DNA of 9,181 nt. It comes from CAIXTV01 sp037144095. GTDB lineage: Bacteria > Bacteroidota > Bacteroidia > Bacteroidales > CAIXTV01. The notes beneath the pieces are model-generated. The model was not told the DNA's origin. It was given only the letters and a program-made list of their open reading frames with translations, and searched no databases. Positions 1-8,126 of the stretch are shown in pieces. Location of the stretch: NCBI GenBank assembly GCA_037144095.1, contig JBAWXL010000189.1:1-9181 (forward strand), written 5' to 3'. The position numbers and the translations under genes were made by a program. Every line of letters begins with the position of its first letter. Positions within the stretch are counted from its first letter, which is position 1.

Positions 1-15
1 TTAAGGCTTTTTTTA
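1..15 (+). terminator. Possible 3' half of a terminator cut by the window edge
   Basis: The window opens with TTAAGGC followed by seven T residues (8-14). This is what the descending arm and U-tract of a rho-independent terminator look like for a plus-strand gene ending left of the window. The ascending arm would lie outside the window, so the stem cannot be seen. A convergent gene on the left is an inference only. Confidence 0.22.
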
Positions 16-68
16 TGGGATAAGAAACAAATGAAAATGAATTGAAGAATAAATTCTAACTTAGAAAA

Positions 69-108
69 TCATTTCAATCTTTTGATTTATTTATTTTGAT
101 TGAAATGA
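69..108 (-). terminator. Possible terminator hairpin after the RelA/SpoT gene
   Basis: Positions 69-79 (tcatttcaatc) and 98-108 (gattgaaatga) are perfect 11-bp inverted copies separated by an 18-nt T-rich loop. The hairpin begins about 28 bases past the stop codon of the minus-strand RelA/SpoT gene. On that strand the stem is followed by ATTTTC, a short T-rich stretch. The stem is AT-rich and the loop long, so this is a weak or factor-assisted terminator at best. It could also stabilise the mRNA 3' end. Confidence 0.4.
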
Positions 109-136
109 ATAAGATGAGGAAAATATGATTGAAAGT

Positions 137-2320
137 TTACACTCGCTTTACTTCCAACACACCTTTAATTTTCGATAACTTATTCATCAAAATATCCAGA
201 TTCTTGGTTGTGGGAACCACTACAGTTATATAACCTGTGAAAATACCTGCATCTGATTTAATGGAGATGGATTTCATATTCACTTTTAAATCGGTAGAAA
301 TCACCTTTGAAATTTCATTGAGTATACCCACCCTGTCGTTTCCTGAAATAACAATCTCGCTTTGAAAATCTTCTTTCAATTCGGTTTTCTTCCAGTTGAT
401 TTTCACCATGCGATATTCAAACTTTTCGAGCAACGATTTTGCATTTGGGCAGTTCGAACGATGAATTGTGATGCCCTTTCCGATAGTAATAAACCCAAAT
501 ACATCATCCCCTTGCAAAGGGTTGCAACAAGGTGAAAGACTGAAATTGATATTGTCGATATTGCTTTCGCCTATGCTAAAACCCTCATCCTGCGTTTTGC
601 TTTTGGGCGCTTGAACCGCATTTTTTGTTTTCTCTTGTTGGTTTTCAGTAGTGCCATTTTCGTCGAGCAAAAAGCTTTTAACATCAAATACATCTATTTT
701 TCCGGTGGCAATGAGGTAATAAAAGTCGACAGCATTACGCAATTTGTGCAACAAAATCAACTCATTTATTTTCTTGTCGGTTAAAGATAATTTCCAGTTC
801 TTTAGTTTACGTTGCAAGATTTCTTTTCCCTGTTCAGCCAAAATAAACTTTTCCTCATTCAGAATCTTCTTGATTCTAGCCCTTGCATTGGAAGTTACGA
901 CATAATTCAACCAATCGGAGGTTGGTTTCTGATTCTTTGCTGTAATTATTTCCACTTGATCGCCATTTTGCAACACATGCCGCAGTGGTACCAATTTATA
1001 ATTCACCTTGGCGCTTACACATTTAGCCCCGATGTTCGTATGGATTTGGAAAGCAAAGTCTAAAACTGTTGCCCCTTTGGGAAGCTTTTTTAAATCGCCT
1101 TTTGGAGTAAAAACAAAAATTTCTTTTTCGTAAAGATTTAGTTTGAAATTTTCGAGCAATTCAGCTTCTCCCGATTTGGATGTTTCAAGCAAATCGCGCA
1201 CATTTTTCAACCAGGTTTCGATACCTTCACTCTTTTCACCTTTATATTTCCAATGCGCTGCCAAACCTTTCTCTGCCACTTCGTGCATAGCCTGGCTACG
1301 AATCTGAACCTCTACCCATTTACCTTGCTTACTCATCACCGTAGTGTGTAACGAACTATAGCCATTTGCCTTAGGTGTTGTCACCCAGTCGCGCAATCGG
1401 GTGGGATTGGGCTGATAAATATCTGCTACCACCGAATACACTCTCCAACAATCAGGTTTTTCATTCTCTTGCGACGAATTCAGAACAATTCTTACGGCAA
1501 ACAAATCATACACTTCGTCAAAATCAACTTTTTGCTTTTGCATTTTGTTCCAAATGGAAGTAATTGATTTGGTGCGGCTTTTTATTTCAAATGATAAACC
1601 AGTTTTTTCAAGCTCAGCCTTAATTGGCTGAACAAACTCACTAATAAACTGATTACGTTGCAGGGCAGTTTCATCAATCTTTTGTTTGATAAAAGAAAAA
1701 GCTTTGGGTTGAAGATATTGCAGAGATAAATCCTCAAGTTCTGATTTAATATAATTCAATCCCAATCTGTGAGCTAAGGGAGAATAAAGAAAAAAAGTTT
1801 CCTGAGCAATACGGAGTTGAGAAGCAGCTTTTTTAAACTGAAGTGTGCGCATATTATGCAGACGATCAGCTAACTTAAGCAATATCACTCTGATGTCTTC
1901 TGAAATTGACAGAATAAGCTTGCGGAAGTTTTCAACTTGAGCTTTGTCTGATTTTGTTGTCAGTCCACAAATTTTGCGAAACGATGCTACAATAGTTGAC
2001 ACATCTTCCCCAAAACTCTCCTGAAGGGCTTCAATGCTTATGTCAGATTTCCCTGGCACTTCATGCAGAAGTGCACTGATGATAGTATTCACTCCCAAAC
2101 CCAAATCATCGAATACGATATGTGCTACAGCAAGTGGATGCATTATATAAGGTTCCCCACTTTCGCGGCGAAGGTCTTTGTGTACATCAAATGATAAATC
2201 AAAAGCCGCTTCTAGTCTTTTCAGGTCATCCCCTTGCAATATCGGGCTGCAATTGCTTATTAAATCCTCAAATGATTTAATTATTATTTGAAGTTCTTCT
2301 TTACTGATTGGAGTCAACAT
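137..2320 (-). CDS. RelA/SpoT-family (p)ppGpp synthetase with degenerate hydrolase motif
   Basis: This is a long RSH protein (727 aa, normal family length) that makes the stringent-response alarmone (p)ppGpp from ATP and GDP/GTP in the cytoplasm, normally on ribosomes. Domains in order: HD hydrolase region (about 40-190, with R52, H61 and the ADRLHN motif at 151-156); synthetase (about 245-360, with YDLFAVRIV, RLRD at 308-311, NGYSSLHT and the EVQIR motif with E337 and Q339); TGS (about 399-462); helical region; a polar, low-complexity linker (about 553-588); zinc-finger segment with C598, C599, H620 and C624; and a C-terminal ACT domain (about 652-727). RLRD resembles the RxKD signature of bifunctional enzymes rather than the ExDD of E. 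coli RelA. The oddity is in the hydrolase: the usual HDxxED reads HEVPGK (86-91), so the metal-ligand Asp is Glu and the catalytic Glu-Asp pair is Gly-Lys. Synthetase activity is likely, and hydrolase activity is doubtful. No symbol is given because relA, spoT or rel would each imply an untested activity. The ATG at 2320 gives a natural N-terminus. Confidence 0.95.
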   Translation of the reverse strand: MLTPISKEELQIIIKSFEDLISNCSPILQGDDLKRLEAAFDLSFDVHKDLRRESGEPYIMHPLAVAHIVFDDLGLGVNTIISALLHEVPGKSDISIEALQESFGEDVSTIVASFRKICGLTTKSDKAQVENFRKLILSISEDIRVILLKLADRLHNMRTLQFKKAASQLRIAQETFFLYSPLAHRLGLNYIKSELEDLSLQYLQPKAFSFIKQKIDETALQRNQFISEFVQPIKAELEKTGLSFEIKSRTKSITSIWNKMQKQKVDFDEVYDLFAVRIVLNSSQENEKPDCWRVYSVVADIYQPNPTRLRDWVTTPKANGYSSLHTTVMSKQGKWVEVQIRSQAMHEVAEKGLAAHWKYKGEKSEGIETWLKNVRDLLETSKSGEAELLENFKLNLYEKEIFVFTPKGDLKKLPKGATVLDFAFQIHTNIGAKCVSAKVNYKLVPLRHVLQNGDQVEIITAKNQKPTSDWLNYVVTSNARARIKKILNEEKFILAEQGKEILQRKLKNWKLSLTDKKINELILLHKLRNAVDFYYLIATGKIDVFDVKSFLLDENGTTENQQEKTKNAVQAPKSKTQDEGFSIGESNIDNINFSLSPCCNPLQGDDVFGFITIGKGITIHRSNCPNAKSLLEKFEYRMVKINWKKTELKEDFQSEIVISGNDRVGILNEISKVISTDLKVNMKSISIKSDAGIFTGYITVVVPTTKNLDILMNKLSKIKGVLEVKRV

Positions 2321-2385
2321 GTATTATTTAGAAATGATTTCTATTGAATTTATTATAATACCTATAACTTAATGATTCTAAAAAT

Positions 2386-4974
2386 CTAAAAAGTCAGAAT
2401 AAGTTTTCCGTTTAATTGGCGTGGGGTTAAATAATTAGGCACCGGATACATTCGGTTTGTTACATCCGTAACCCAAATATATGAAACCGTATTACTTATT
2501 TGTAGCAGGTTGAAAACTTCAACGCTTAACCAAAGTGATTTGATATATTTTAAAGGATTTTTCTGAGCAAATTTTGTTTTCTCTCCAATTAATTGTTTTG
2601 AAAAACCAATATCCACTCTACGATATGCCGGAATTCTATGAGTCTGTGTATATTTTGCAGAACCCGGTGCACCAAAAGGCAAACCACTTCCATACACTAA
2701 GTTAACATGAACTTTGTAAGAAGGATTCTTTGGTAAAAAATCTTGAAAGAAAATATTAAAAATCACTCTTTGGTCAGTAGGACGAGGGAAATATCCGGGT
2801 GTAATGCGTGTACTATCTACTGCAACTTTATCGTATGTATAACCTGAAATAATTTGCTCACCACTTTTGTTGTAATATTTATAATAATAGTCGCCCTTTA
2901 TATCTTCTTCTGTATTCATCACCGAAACACTTGCCCATGATTCTGCTCCTTTTACAAATTCTCCGTTAATTTTAAGGTCTATGCCTACAGCATATCCATG
3001 TGATAAATTTTCGGCATAGTATCTTATTCTTACATTATCAACATCGTAAGGAACTAAATTGTCGAGATATTTATAATAGGTTTCTGCCGCCAATTTGAAG
3101 GGACGATTCCACATATTAAAAACATAATCAGTACCTAAAACAAAATGTATTGATTTCTGCGCTTTTAAATTCTTATTCAAATCGCCATTAGGATATCGCA
3201 ATTCTCTATAAAAGGGAGGCTGGTAATAATATCCTGTCGAAAAATGGAAAGACATATTGCTTTTCCAATTAGGCTTATAAAGTAAAGACAGACGAGGACT
3301 TAACAGAAATTCATCATTCAAATCCCCGTAGTTTGCTCTTAGCCCTGCAGTAATTCCTATCTTTACACTATCATTTCTGATTTTCCAGGTATCTTGCAAA
3401 AACCCTTCAAATCGGTTGGTTGAAATAATATTCTTTGCTTTTACAACATTTTGCATTAAAAGAGGATAATCTGACTGCAATGCCGGATTTGTATAACCTG
3501 CAGAATCAGGATAATGGGGTAAAGTATAATCTGCAGAATCTATCATCTTCCATTCGCTCACCTTATCGTCGAAATATTCATGCTGGTACTTTACACCCCA
3601 TTGAATATTGCTTTTCCTTAAAAGATATTCGCCTCTTTGTTCAATATTAAAAACATTTGCGTTGAGGCTATTGCGGGCATGATTAATAAAAGTTCCTACT
3701 CCCAAATTGTATGCCGGTTGCGAGAAAGTGGATGAACCAAAATCTACTTCCAGTTGATCTAACCAATATTGTCCCTGAACATCATAGGTTTCACTTTCGT
3801 TTGTATTGAAAAAAGAAGTGATGAGTTTTAGTTTCAAATTTTTATTTACTTGATAATTTGCAGAAACTGCACCAAACCAAGTGACAAACTTATCAAGTTC
3901 CTGCCCATCAAAATATATTGTCAATCGTTTTGCATCATTGAATGTGCCAAAATCAGTCTGACGTGTTTGAGGAATGAGTACGTATGAATTTTGAGAATAA
4001 TTACCCAGAAAATCTATTGATAGTTTTTCAGTGAAATCATATTTCATATACAATTGCCCGTCTAAAAACGATTGTTTGTGTTCACCTTTTGTATCGAGGG
4101 ATTTTAGAATGTATTGATTGGTTTTCTGACGGATACCCAACAGATACATAAACCTTTTATTGTTTGAGCAACCTTCAAGATGCCCTGAAGTTCCCAATAA
4201 ACTTGCAGAGAGTGATCCTCCGAACTTTTCAGGTTTTTTATAAGTGATGTCTAAAACCGATGACATCTTATCGCCATATTTACTTTCAAATCCTCCTGAT
4301 GAAAACTGTATTGATTCCACTAAATCAGAATTAATAAAGCTTAAGCCTTCTTGTTCACCTGAACGTACCAGAAAAGGACGATAAATTTCAATATCATTTA
4401 CATATACCAGATTTTCGTCAAAGTTACCGCCTCTGACGTTATATTGCGAGCTTAATTCATTGTTGGAACTCACTCCCATACCCGAACGCTTCACAAGTTC
4501 TTCAATACCGTTGCCGGAAACTGTTGGAATAGAAGTGGCTGATTTCGGGTCAATCCTTATGAAACCCTCTGTGTTTTTATTTTTGTCAATAATTTCAACT
4601 TGCGTGACATTAAATGTAAGCGATTTCATTGTCTTGTTAAGCTGCTTGCGTTCGTTTGGTTTGAGAGTGAGTTTTACGCTTTCAGTACGATATCCCATAA
4701 AGGAGAAATAAACAGTGATTTCCTTTCCACTGGGGCAGCTTAATTCGTAATAGCCACTTTTGTTACTTAATGTTCCTTGTTTCGTTCCATCAATAGAAAT
4801 GTTGAGCATTTCCATCTCTTTACCGCTTTCATCTTTTAAAGTTCCAAAAAGGATGGCATTATTTTGCGCGTGAATTATACCCGATAAACTAAAAAAGAAA
4901 AAGAATAATAGAATAGGATTAAATTGGATGAATTTATATCTTATCTTATTGTTATTCTTTAGATCCGGTTGCAT
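2386..4974 (-). CDS. TonB-dependent outer-membrane receptor, carboxypeptidase-regulatory-like N-domain
   Basis: This 862-aa protein is an outer-membrane beta-barrel that should import an unknown substrate using energy from TonB-ExbBD. Residues 1-36 are a signal peptide: a basic N-region (KNNNKIRYK), a phenylalanine-rich core, and a likely cut after IIHA. About 40-120 is a carboxypeptidase-regulatory-like (CarboxypepD_reg) beta domain with the family's GYYELS and FMGYRTESV pattern. About 150-250 is the plug domain (GIEELVKR, then YNVRGGNFDENLVYVND at 178-194, then a segment ending SSGGFESKYGDKMSSVLD). The rest is the barrel, rich in aromatic strand motifs and ending in a C-terminal Phe (LILTF), as outer-membrane proteins do. 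No SusD-like lipoprotein lies beside it, so it is not a typical glycan-utilisation pair. The VRGGNFDENLVYVND stretch recalls a widely conserved Bacteroidota receptor subgroup, which is memory rather than a search result. It is separated from rluD by 137 bp and may have its own promoter. The substrate cannot be told from sequence. Confidence 0.93.
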   Translation of the reverse strand: MQPDLKNNNKIRYKFIQFNPILLFFFFFSLSGIIHAQNNAILFGTLKDESGKEMEMLNISIDGTKQGTLSNKSGYYELSCPSGKEITVYFSFMGYRTESVKLTLKPNERKQLNKTMKSLTFNVTQVEIIDKNKNTEGFIRIDPKSATSIPTVSGNGIEELVKRSGMGVSSNNELSSQYNVRGGNFDENLVYVNDIEIYRPFLVRSGEQEGLSFINSDLVESIQFSSGGFESKYGDKMSSVLDITYKKPEKFGGSLSASLLGTSGHLEGCSNNKRFMYLLGIRQKTNQYILKSLDTKGEHKQSFLDGQLYMKYDFTEKLSIDFLGNYSQNSYVLIPQTRQTDFGTFNDAKRLTIYFDGQELDKFVTWFGAVSANYQVNKNLKLKLITSFFNTNESETYDVQGQYWLDQLEVDFGSSTFSQPAYNLGVGTFINHARNSLNANVFNIEQRGEYLLRKSNIQWGVKYQHEYFDDKVSEWKMIDSADYTLPHYPDSAGYTNPALQSDYPLLMQNVVKAKNIISTNRFEGFLQDTWKIRNDSVKIGITAGLRANYGDLNDEFLLSPRLSLLYKPNWKSNMSFHFSTGYYYQPPFYRELRYPNGDLNKNLKAQKSIHFVLGTDYVFNMWNRPFKLAAETYYKYLDNLVPYDVDNVRIRYYAENLSHGYAVGIDLKINGEFVKGAESWASVSVMNTEEDIKGDYYYKYYNKSGEQIISGYTYDKVAVDSTRITPGYFPRPTDQRVIFNIFFQDFLPKNPSYKVHVNLVYGSGLPFGAPGSAKYTQTHRIPAYRRVDIGFSKQLIGEKTKFAQKNPLKYIKSLWLSVEVFNLLQISNTVSYIWVTDVTNRMYPVPNYLTPRQLNGKLILTF

Positions 4975-4997
4975 TTTATAGGTTCGAATTATTTAAA

Positions 4998-5041
4998 ACG
5001 AAATTTCAATTAAGTCATTATTGAACGACAAAATTTCAATT
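4998..5041. repeat. Short direct repeat upstream of the TonB receptor gene
   Basis: acgaaatttcaatt (4998-5011) and acaaaatttcaatt (5028-5041) match at 13 of 14 positions and start 30 bp apart, roughly three helical turns. They lie 24-67 bp upstream of the receptor start, where an operator or promoter element would sit. In AT-rich DNA such a pair can arise by chance, so a regulatory role is only a suggestion. Confidence 0.3.
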
Positions 5042-5111
5042 TTAGTATATTGATTTTTGAAGTTTCACTCAAGAGGTTAGGTTTATTTTGGATTATAAGA
5101 ACAGTTTATAA

Positions 5112-6170
5112 TTACGCAAGTTCTGTTTCAGGTTTGTTTTTCGAATATAATCTCCATTTTTCTAATACTTGACTCATATCAGATGGAATCGGACTTTCGA
5201 AATAAAGCTTTTTGCCTGTTTCGGGATGTGTGAATCCAAGAGAATAGGCATGAAGTGCTTGCCGAGGGATGAGTTGGAAGCAATTTTGTACAAATTGCTT
5301 GTATTTCGTAAAAGTTGTTCCTTTCAGAATTGCATCACCTCCATAGGTTTCATCATTGAAAATTGGATGCCCTGCAAACTTCATGTGAGCACGTATCTGA
5401 TGTGTTCTACCCGTTTCAAGTTGGCATTCAATAAGTGTAACATAGCCGAAACGTTCAACAATCTTATAATGTGTAATGGCATGTTTTCCATAACTTCCAT
5501 CAGTGAACACAAACATCACACGACGATCTTTCAAACTTCTGCCTATATGTCCTTCAATTGTTCCTTCCTTTTCATCAAAATCTCCCCAAACCAACGCTTT
5601 ATAATTACGCTTAATGGTGTGATCGAAGAATTCTTTTGCCAACTTTGTTTGTGCCATTTCTGTTTTTGCAACAACTAATAATCCTGAAGTATTTTTATCA
5701 ATGCGATGTACAAGAAGTGGGAATAATTCAGGATTACCTGTATTCTGAAGATGATAAAGTAAAGCATTAAGCAAAGTTCCACTGTAGTTTGCATGACCCG
5801 GATGAACTACCAAACCTGCTGGTTTATCTACCACTATCACATGTTCGTCTTCAAAAACAATTGACAGCGGAATGTTTTCGGGATTTATCTCAACTTCGCG
5901 GGGAGGATGAGGTAAAACCAGACTAATTACATCTAATGGTTTGACTTTATAATTCTGTTTTTCAGCTTTATCATTTACTAAAATACAATTGGCTTTTGCT
6001 GCTTGCTGTATTCTGTTTCGCGAAATACCTTCGATTCGATTGATAAGAAATTTATCGATTCGTAAAAGACTTTGACCCTTGTCTACAATAATTCGATGAT
6101 GTTCAAATAACTCGCTTTCTTCTTCCGAATTGTCGAAAGAAGCAATATCAATTTCTTTTTCGTCGATCAT
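5112..6170 (-). CDS. rluD: RluD-type 23S rRNA pseudouridine synthase
   Basis: This 352-aa RluA/RluD-family enzyme converts specific uridines of 23S rRNA to pseudouridine in the cytoplasm. RluD of E. coli acts on helix 69 (U1911, U1915, U1917). An S4 RNA-binding domain occupies about 29-90 (SLLRIDKFLINR, ISRNRIQQAAK, ILVND). The catalytic domain follows: VVDKPAGLVVHPG at 113-125; the signature HRIDKNTSGLLVVAK at 155-169, with D158 as the predicted nucleophile; and LETGRTHQIRAHM at 251-263. Isoleucine replaces the more usual leucine in HRLD, a conservative change. The S4 domain and the GHANYSGTLLNALLYH segment fit RluD better than RluA or RluC, but exact target uridines are inferred. Its ATG directly follows the TAA of the upstream gene with no intervening base, so it is probably translated by coupling in the same operon. 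An acidic N-terminal tail of about 25 residues precedes the S4 domain. Confidence 0.93.
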   Translation of the reverse strand: MIDEKEIDIASFDNSEEESELFEHHRIIVDKGQSLLRIDKFLINRIEGISRNRIQQAAKANCILVNDKAEKQNYKVKPLDVISLVLPHPPREVEINPENIPLSIVFEDEHVIVVDKPAGLVVHPGHANYSGTLLNALLYHLQNTGNPELFPLLVHRIDKNTSGLLVVAKTEMAQTKLAKEFFDHTIKRNYKALVWGDFDEKEGTIEGHIGRSLKDRRVMFVFTDGSYGKHAITHYKIVERFGYVTLIECQLETGRTHQIRAHMKFAGHPIFNDETYGGDAILKGTTFTKYKQFVQNCFQLIPRQALHAYSLGFTHPETGKKLYFESPIPSDMSQVLEKWRLYSKNKPETELA

Positions 6171-8114
6171 TTATCTTAATATAACTAATTTTTTCATACT
6201 CCCCTGATTTGTCTTATTATTGGTAATATTGATAAAATATATACCCGAAGGGAGATTTCCTACTGAAACTGTGCTTGAAAAAGCTTGATTCATAATAAGG
6301 CTCTGCTGCGAATTATATAGTTTGAAATTTAAATCGTTTATGTTTGTGTTTTCTGCAACTGTGATGTGCAAAATATCATTAGTTAGCGGATTAGGATAAA
6401 TAGTTACATCAATTGGGTTGGAAGTATTTTCAGAAATTGCATCGAACGAAATATATTTACCTAAAACAGGACGAATCATAAGTGAACCTCTCATGAAGGA
6501 ATTTGTCCAGGTTCCGCTTGTGTTGTAAAATATTTTATTCTCTGAAGAAGTATTTCTATCAAAACCCAAATTTAGATTATCTGTCGTAACTTGCTTCCAA
6601 CCTACATAGAATGTACCGCTTATGGTTAGGGGATTGTCGAGAGGATAGGTGTGGAATTTATTCAATTCATAATCATAAACAGGTCGAGGAATTAATTTCT
6701 GATACAAAATATTGCCGGGAACACCCCCATTATTATCCCAAACAGTTAGATAAAATTGTTGTTGACTTATATTTCCCAAGGTCTGATTAAAATACATTTG
6801 CACTGCACGCAAAGTGTCGGTCTGATTCAGTACGAAACGATAGGCAAGTTGTGCATTTGCCGGATTCAGACCATACCCATTTTCGGCAGTTCCATCATCA
6901 TAGGCATAATAGTTATAGAAATGTTGGGTGAAAATATTGGTGTCGTTTTGCGGACGAAAATCATTTTGGCTGTTATCTTTCCTTATAATATGGGTGATGG
7001 TGAAAGAAGCACTGTCGGCTGAATTTGTCGGGAAAGTGAAATTGACCAAAGGGGTTGCATGATTGCCATAGGTCTGAAACCCGTTTGGATAATAAGGCAA
7101 TATGTTTTCGCTGCCTCCGTCCCAGGTGTGTATGAGAGTTGAGGAAGCATCGCGAACATAATAATGATAATTTACAAGTTGAGTTGTATTGTCGAGATTA
7201 ACTTCTTTTATAAAAAGCGTGTCTTTCAACTCGCTTGCCTGAAAACCTTCAAACTGATTCCAGGGCATTTCATGATAATTTTTAAGCACAGAGGGAGCTT
7301 GTTCGACAAAAGCTATGTCTTTTAAAATAGTATCATTAATGCTTCGATGGGCATTCAGATAAACATAATCAATGTTCCATTCATCACAATTTCCGGCCCA
7401 ACTGGGGATGGTGCTATTTTCTAAACTTGCATAATTATAGAAACGAAACTTAAATCCATTATTAAAATATAAAGCTGAATCAACTATAGGAATCATCACC
7501 CTCTTAAAATAGCAATTGCACGAATCGAAAAGCGTTTGTTGCGACATTCCGTTGGTTGCCCAAACATGATGCCACACCGTATCTTGTGCCGAATAAAACT
7601 CAAGCACCAACGAATCGTCCACTTCAGGCACATCGCCTATTGAGTTCCAGGCGGCACCCATTCCACCGGAAGGACTGAAAAAGAAACTTAAATACACTGA
7701 ATCTTTAACCAATAAAGGAGCAACTGAAGGACTATAAATGGTGTCGAGCCGAATGGTTTGAGAAGTAAGATAATCGGCTATAAACGGAAAAGTAGAAGCT
7801 GTTGAATACACACTTCCCGAATCGTTTATGGCATCGAGCGTGGCAAATCCTTTGGTGGGTGGATTTATTCCATAAGTTGAATTGATAAATGCATAGCGGT
7901 CTGACCAAAGGTTTGGGTTGGGGAAAACCGTATAGTTTGAAAAGTCATCCACAAAAGGAAGCGTCAAGGTGATGTTAGTTTTTGCAGTATGATATGCTGC
8001 CGATTTTTCTTTAACCAGCGGGTTAAATTGCAGGGGTGTTATGATTTCTTGTGCTTGAAGGTGAATACAAAAAAAGAAAAGAAATATTCCCAAGAAGGCT
8101 TTCATAATTTTCAT
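6171..8114 (-). CDS. Secreted protein with T9SS type A sorting domain, function unknown
   Basis: The 647-aa product has a signal peptide (residues 1-21, likely cut after HLQA) and a C-terminal type A sorting domain (about 567-647). That domain carries the IYPNP motif at 572-576, the LYNSQ strand, VGNLPSGIYFINI at 618-630 and a KKLVILR end. It should therefore cross the inner membrane by Sec and the outer membrane by T9SS, ending on the surface or outside. The 540-residue body has no motif of a protease, glycosidase or adhesin that I can name. It contains a cysteine cluster (C199, C201, C243) that could form a disulfide, a segment reading NCDEWNIDYVYLN (242-254), and AYDDGTAENGYG (404-415), a pattern I associate with beta-sandwich regions of T9SS cargo. 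M4 is an alternative start, but both give a working signal peptide. Sitting 12 bp after the PASTA gene and abutting rluD, it is probably co-transcribed with both. Confidence 0.85.
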   Translation of the reverse strand: MKIMKAFLGIFLFFFCIHLQAQEIITPLQFNPLVKEKSAAYHTAKTNITLTLPFVDDFSNYTVFPNPNLWSDRYAFINSTYGINPPTKGFATLDAINDSGSVYSTASTFPFIADYLTSQTIRLDTIYSPSVAPLLVKDSVYLSFFFSPSGGMGAAWNSIGDVPEVDDSLVLEFYSAQDTVWHHVWATNGMSQQTLFDSCNCYFKRVMIPIVDSALYFNNGFKFRFYNYASLENSTIPSWAGNCDEWNIDYVYLNAHRSINDTILKDIAFVEQAPSVLKNYHEMPWNQFEGFQASELKDTLFIKEVNLDNTTQLVNYHYYVRDASSTLIHTWDGGSENILPYYPNGFQTYGNHATPLVNFTFPTNSADSASFTITHIIRKDNSQNDFRPQNDTNIFTQHFYNYYAYDDGTAENGYGLNPANAQLAYRFVLNQTDTLRAVQMYFNQTLGNISQQQFYLTVWDNNGGVPGNILYQKLIPRPVYDYELNKFHTYPLDNPLTISGTFYVGWKQVTTDNLNLGFDRNTSSENKIFYNTSGTWTNSFMRGSLMIRPVLGKYISFDAISENTSNPIDVTIYPNPLTNDILHITVAENTNINDLNFKLYNSQQSLIMNQAFSSTVSVGNLPSGIYFINITNNKTNQGSMKKLVILR

Positions 8115-8126
8115 TTGAATAATTTT

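Noticed and set aside
2321..2385. Promoter for the RelA/SpoT gene in the 65-bp gap
   Set aside because: The gap is very AT-rich but has no TAnnTTTG or TTTG match on the minus strand. The gene may be read from the receptor transcript or from a promoter I cannot recognise.
5031..5111. Terminator after rluD or consensus promoter for the TonB receptor
   Set aside because: I found no stem longer than about 5 bp and no full TAnnTTTG match on the minus strand. The nearest, AAATTTTG, lacks the first base and has no properly spaced TTG.
5169..5678. Plus-strand open frame of 169 aa
   Set aside because: It lies wholly inside rluD on the opposite strand, has cysteine- and isoleucine-rich composition typical of an antisense frame, and shows no domain. 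The minus-strand product has clear catalytic motifs.
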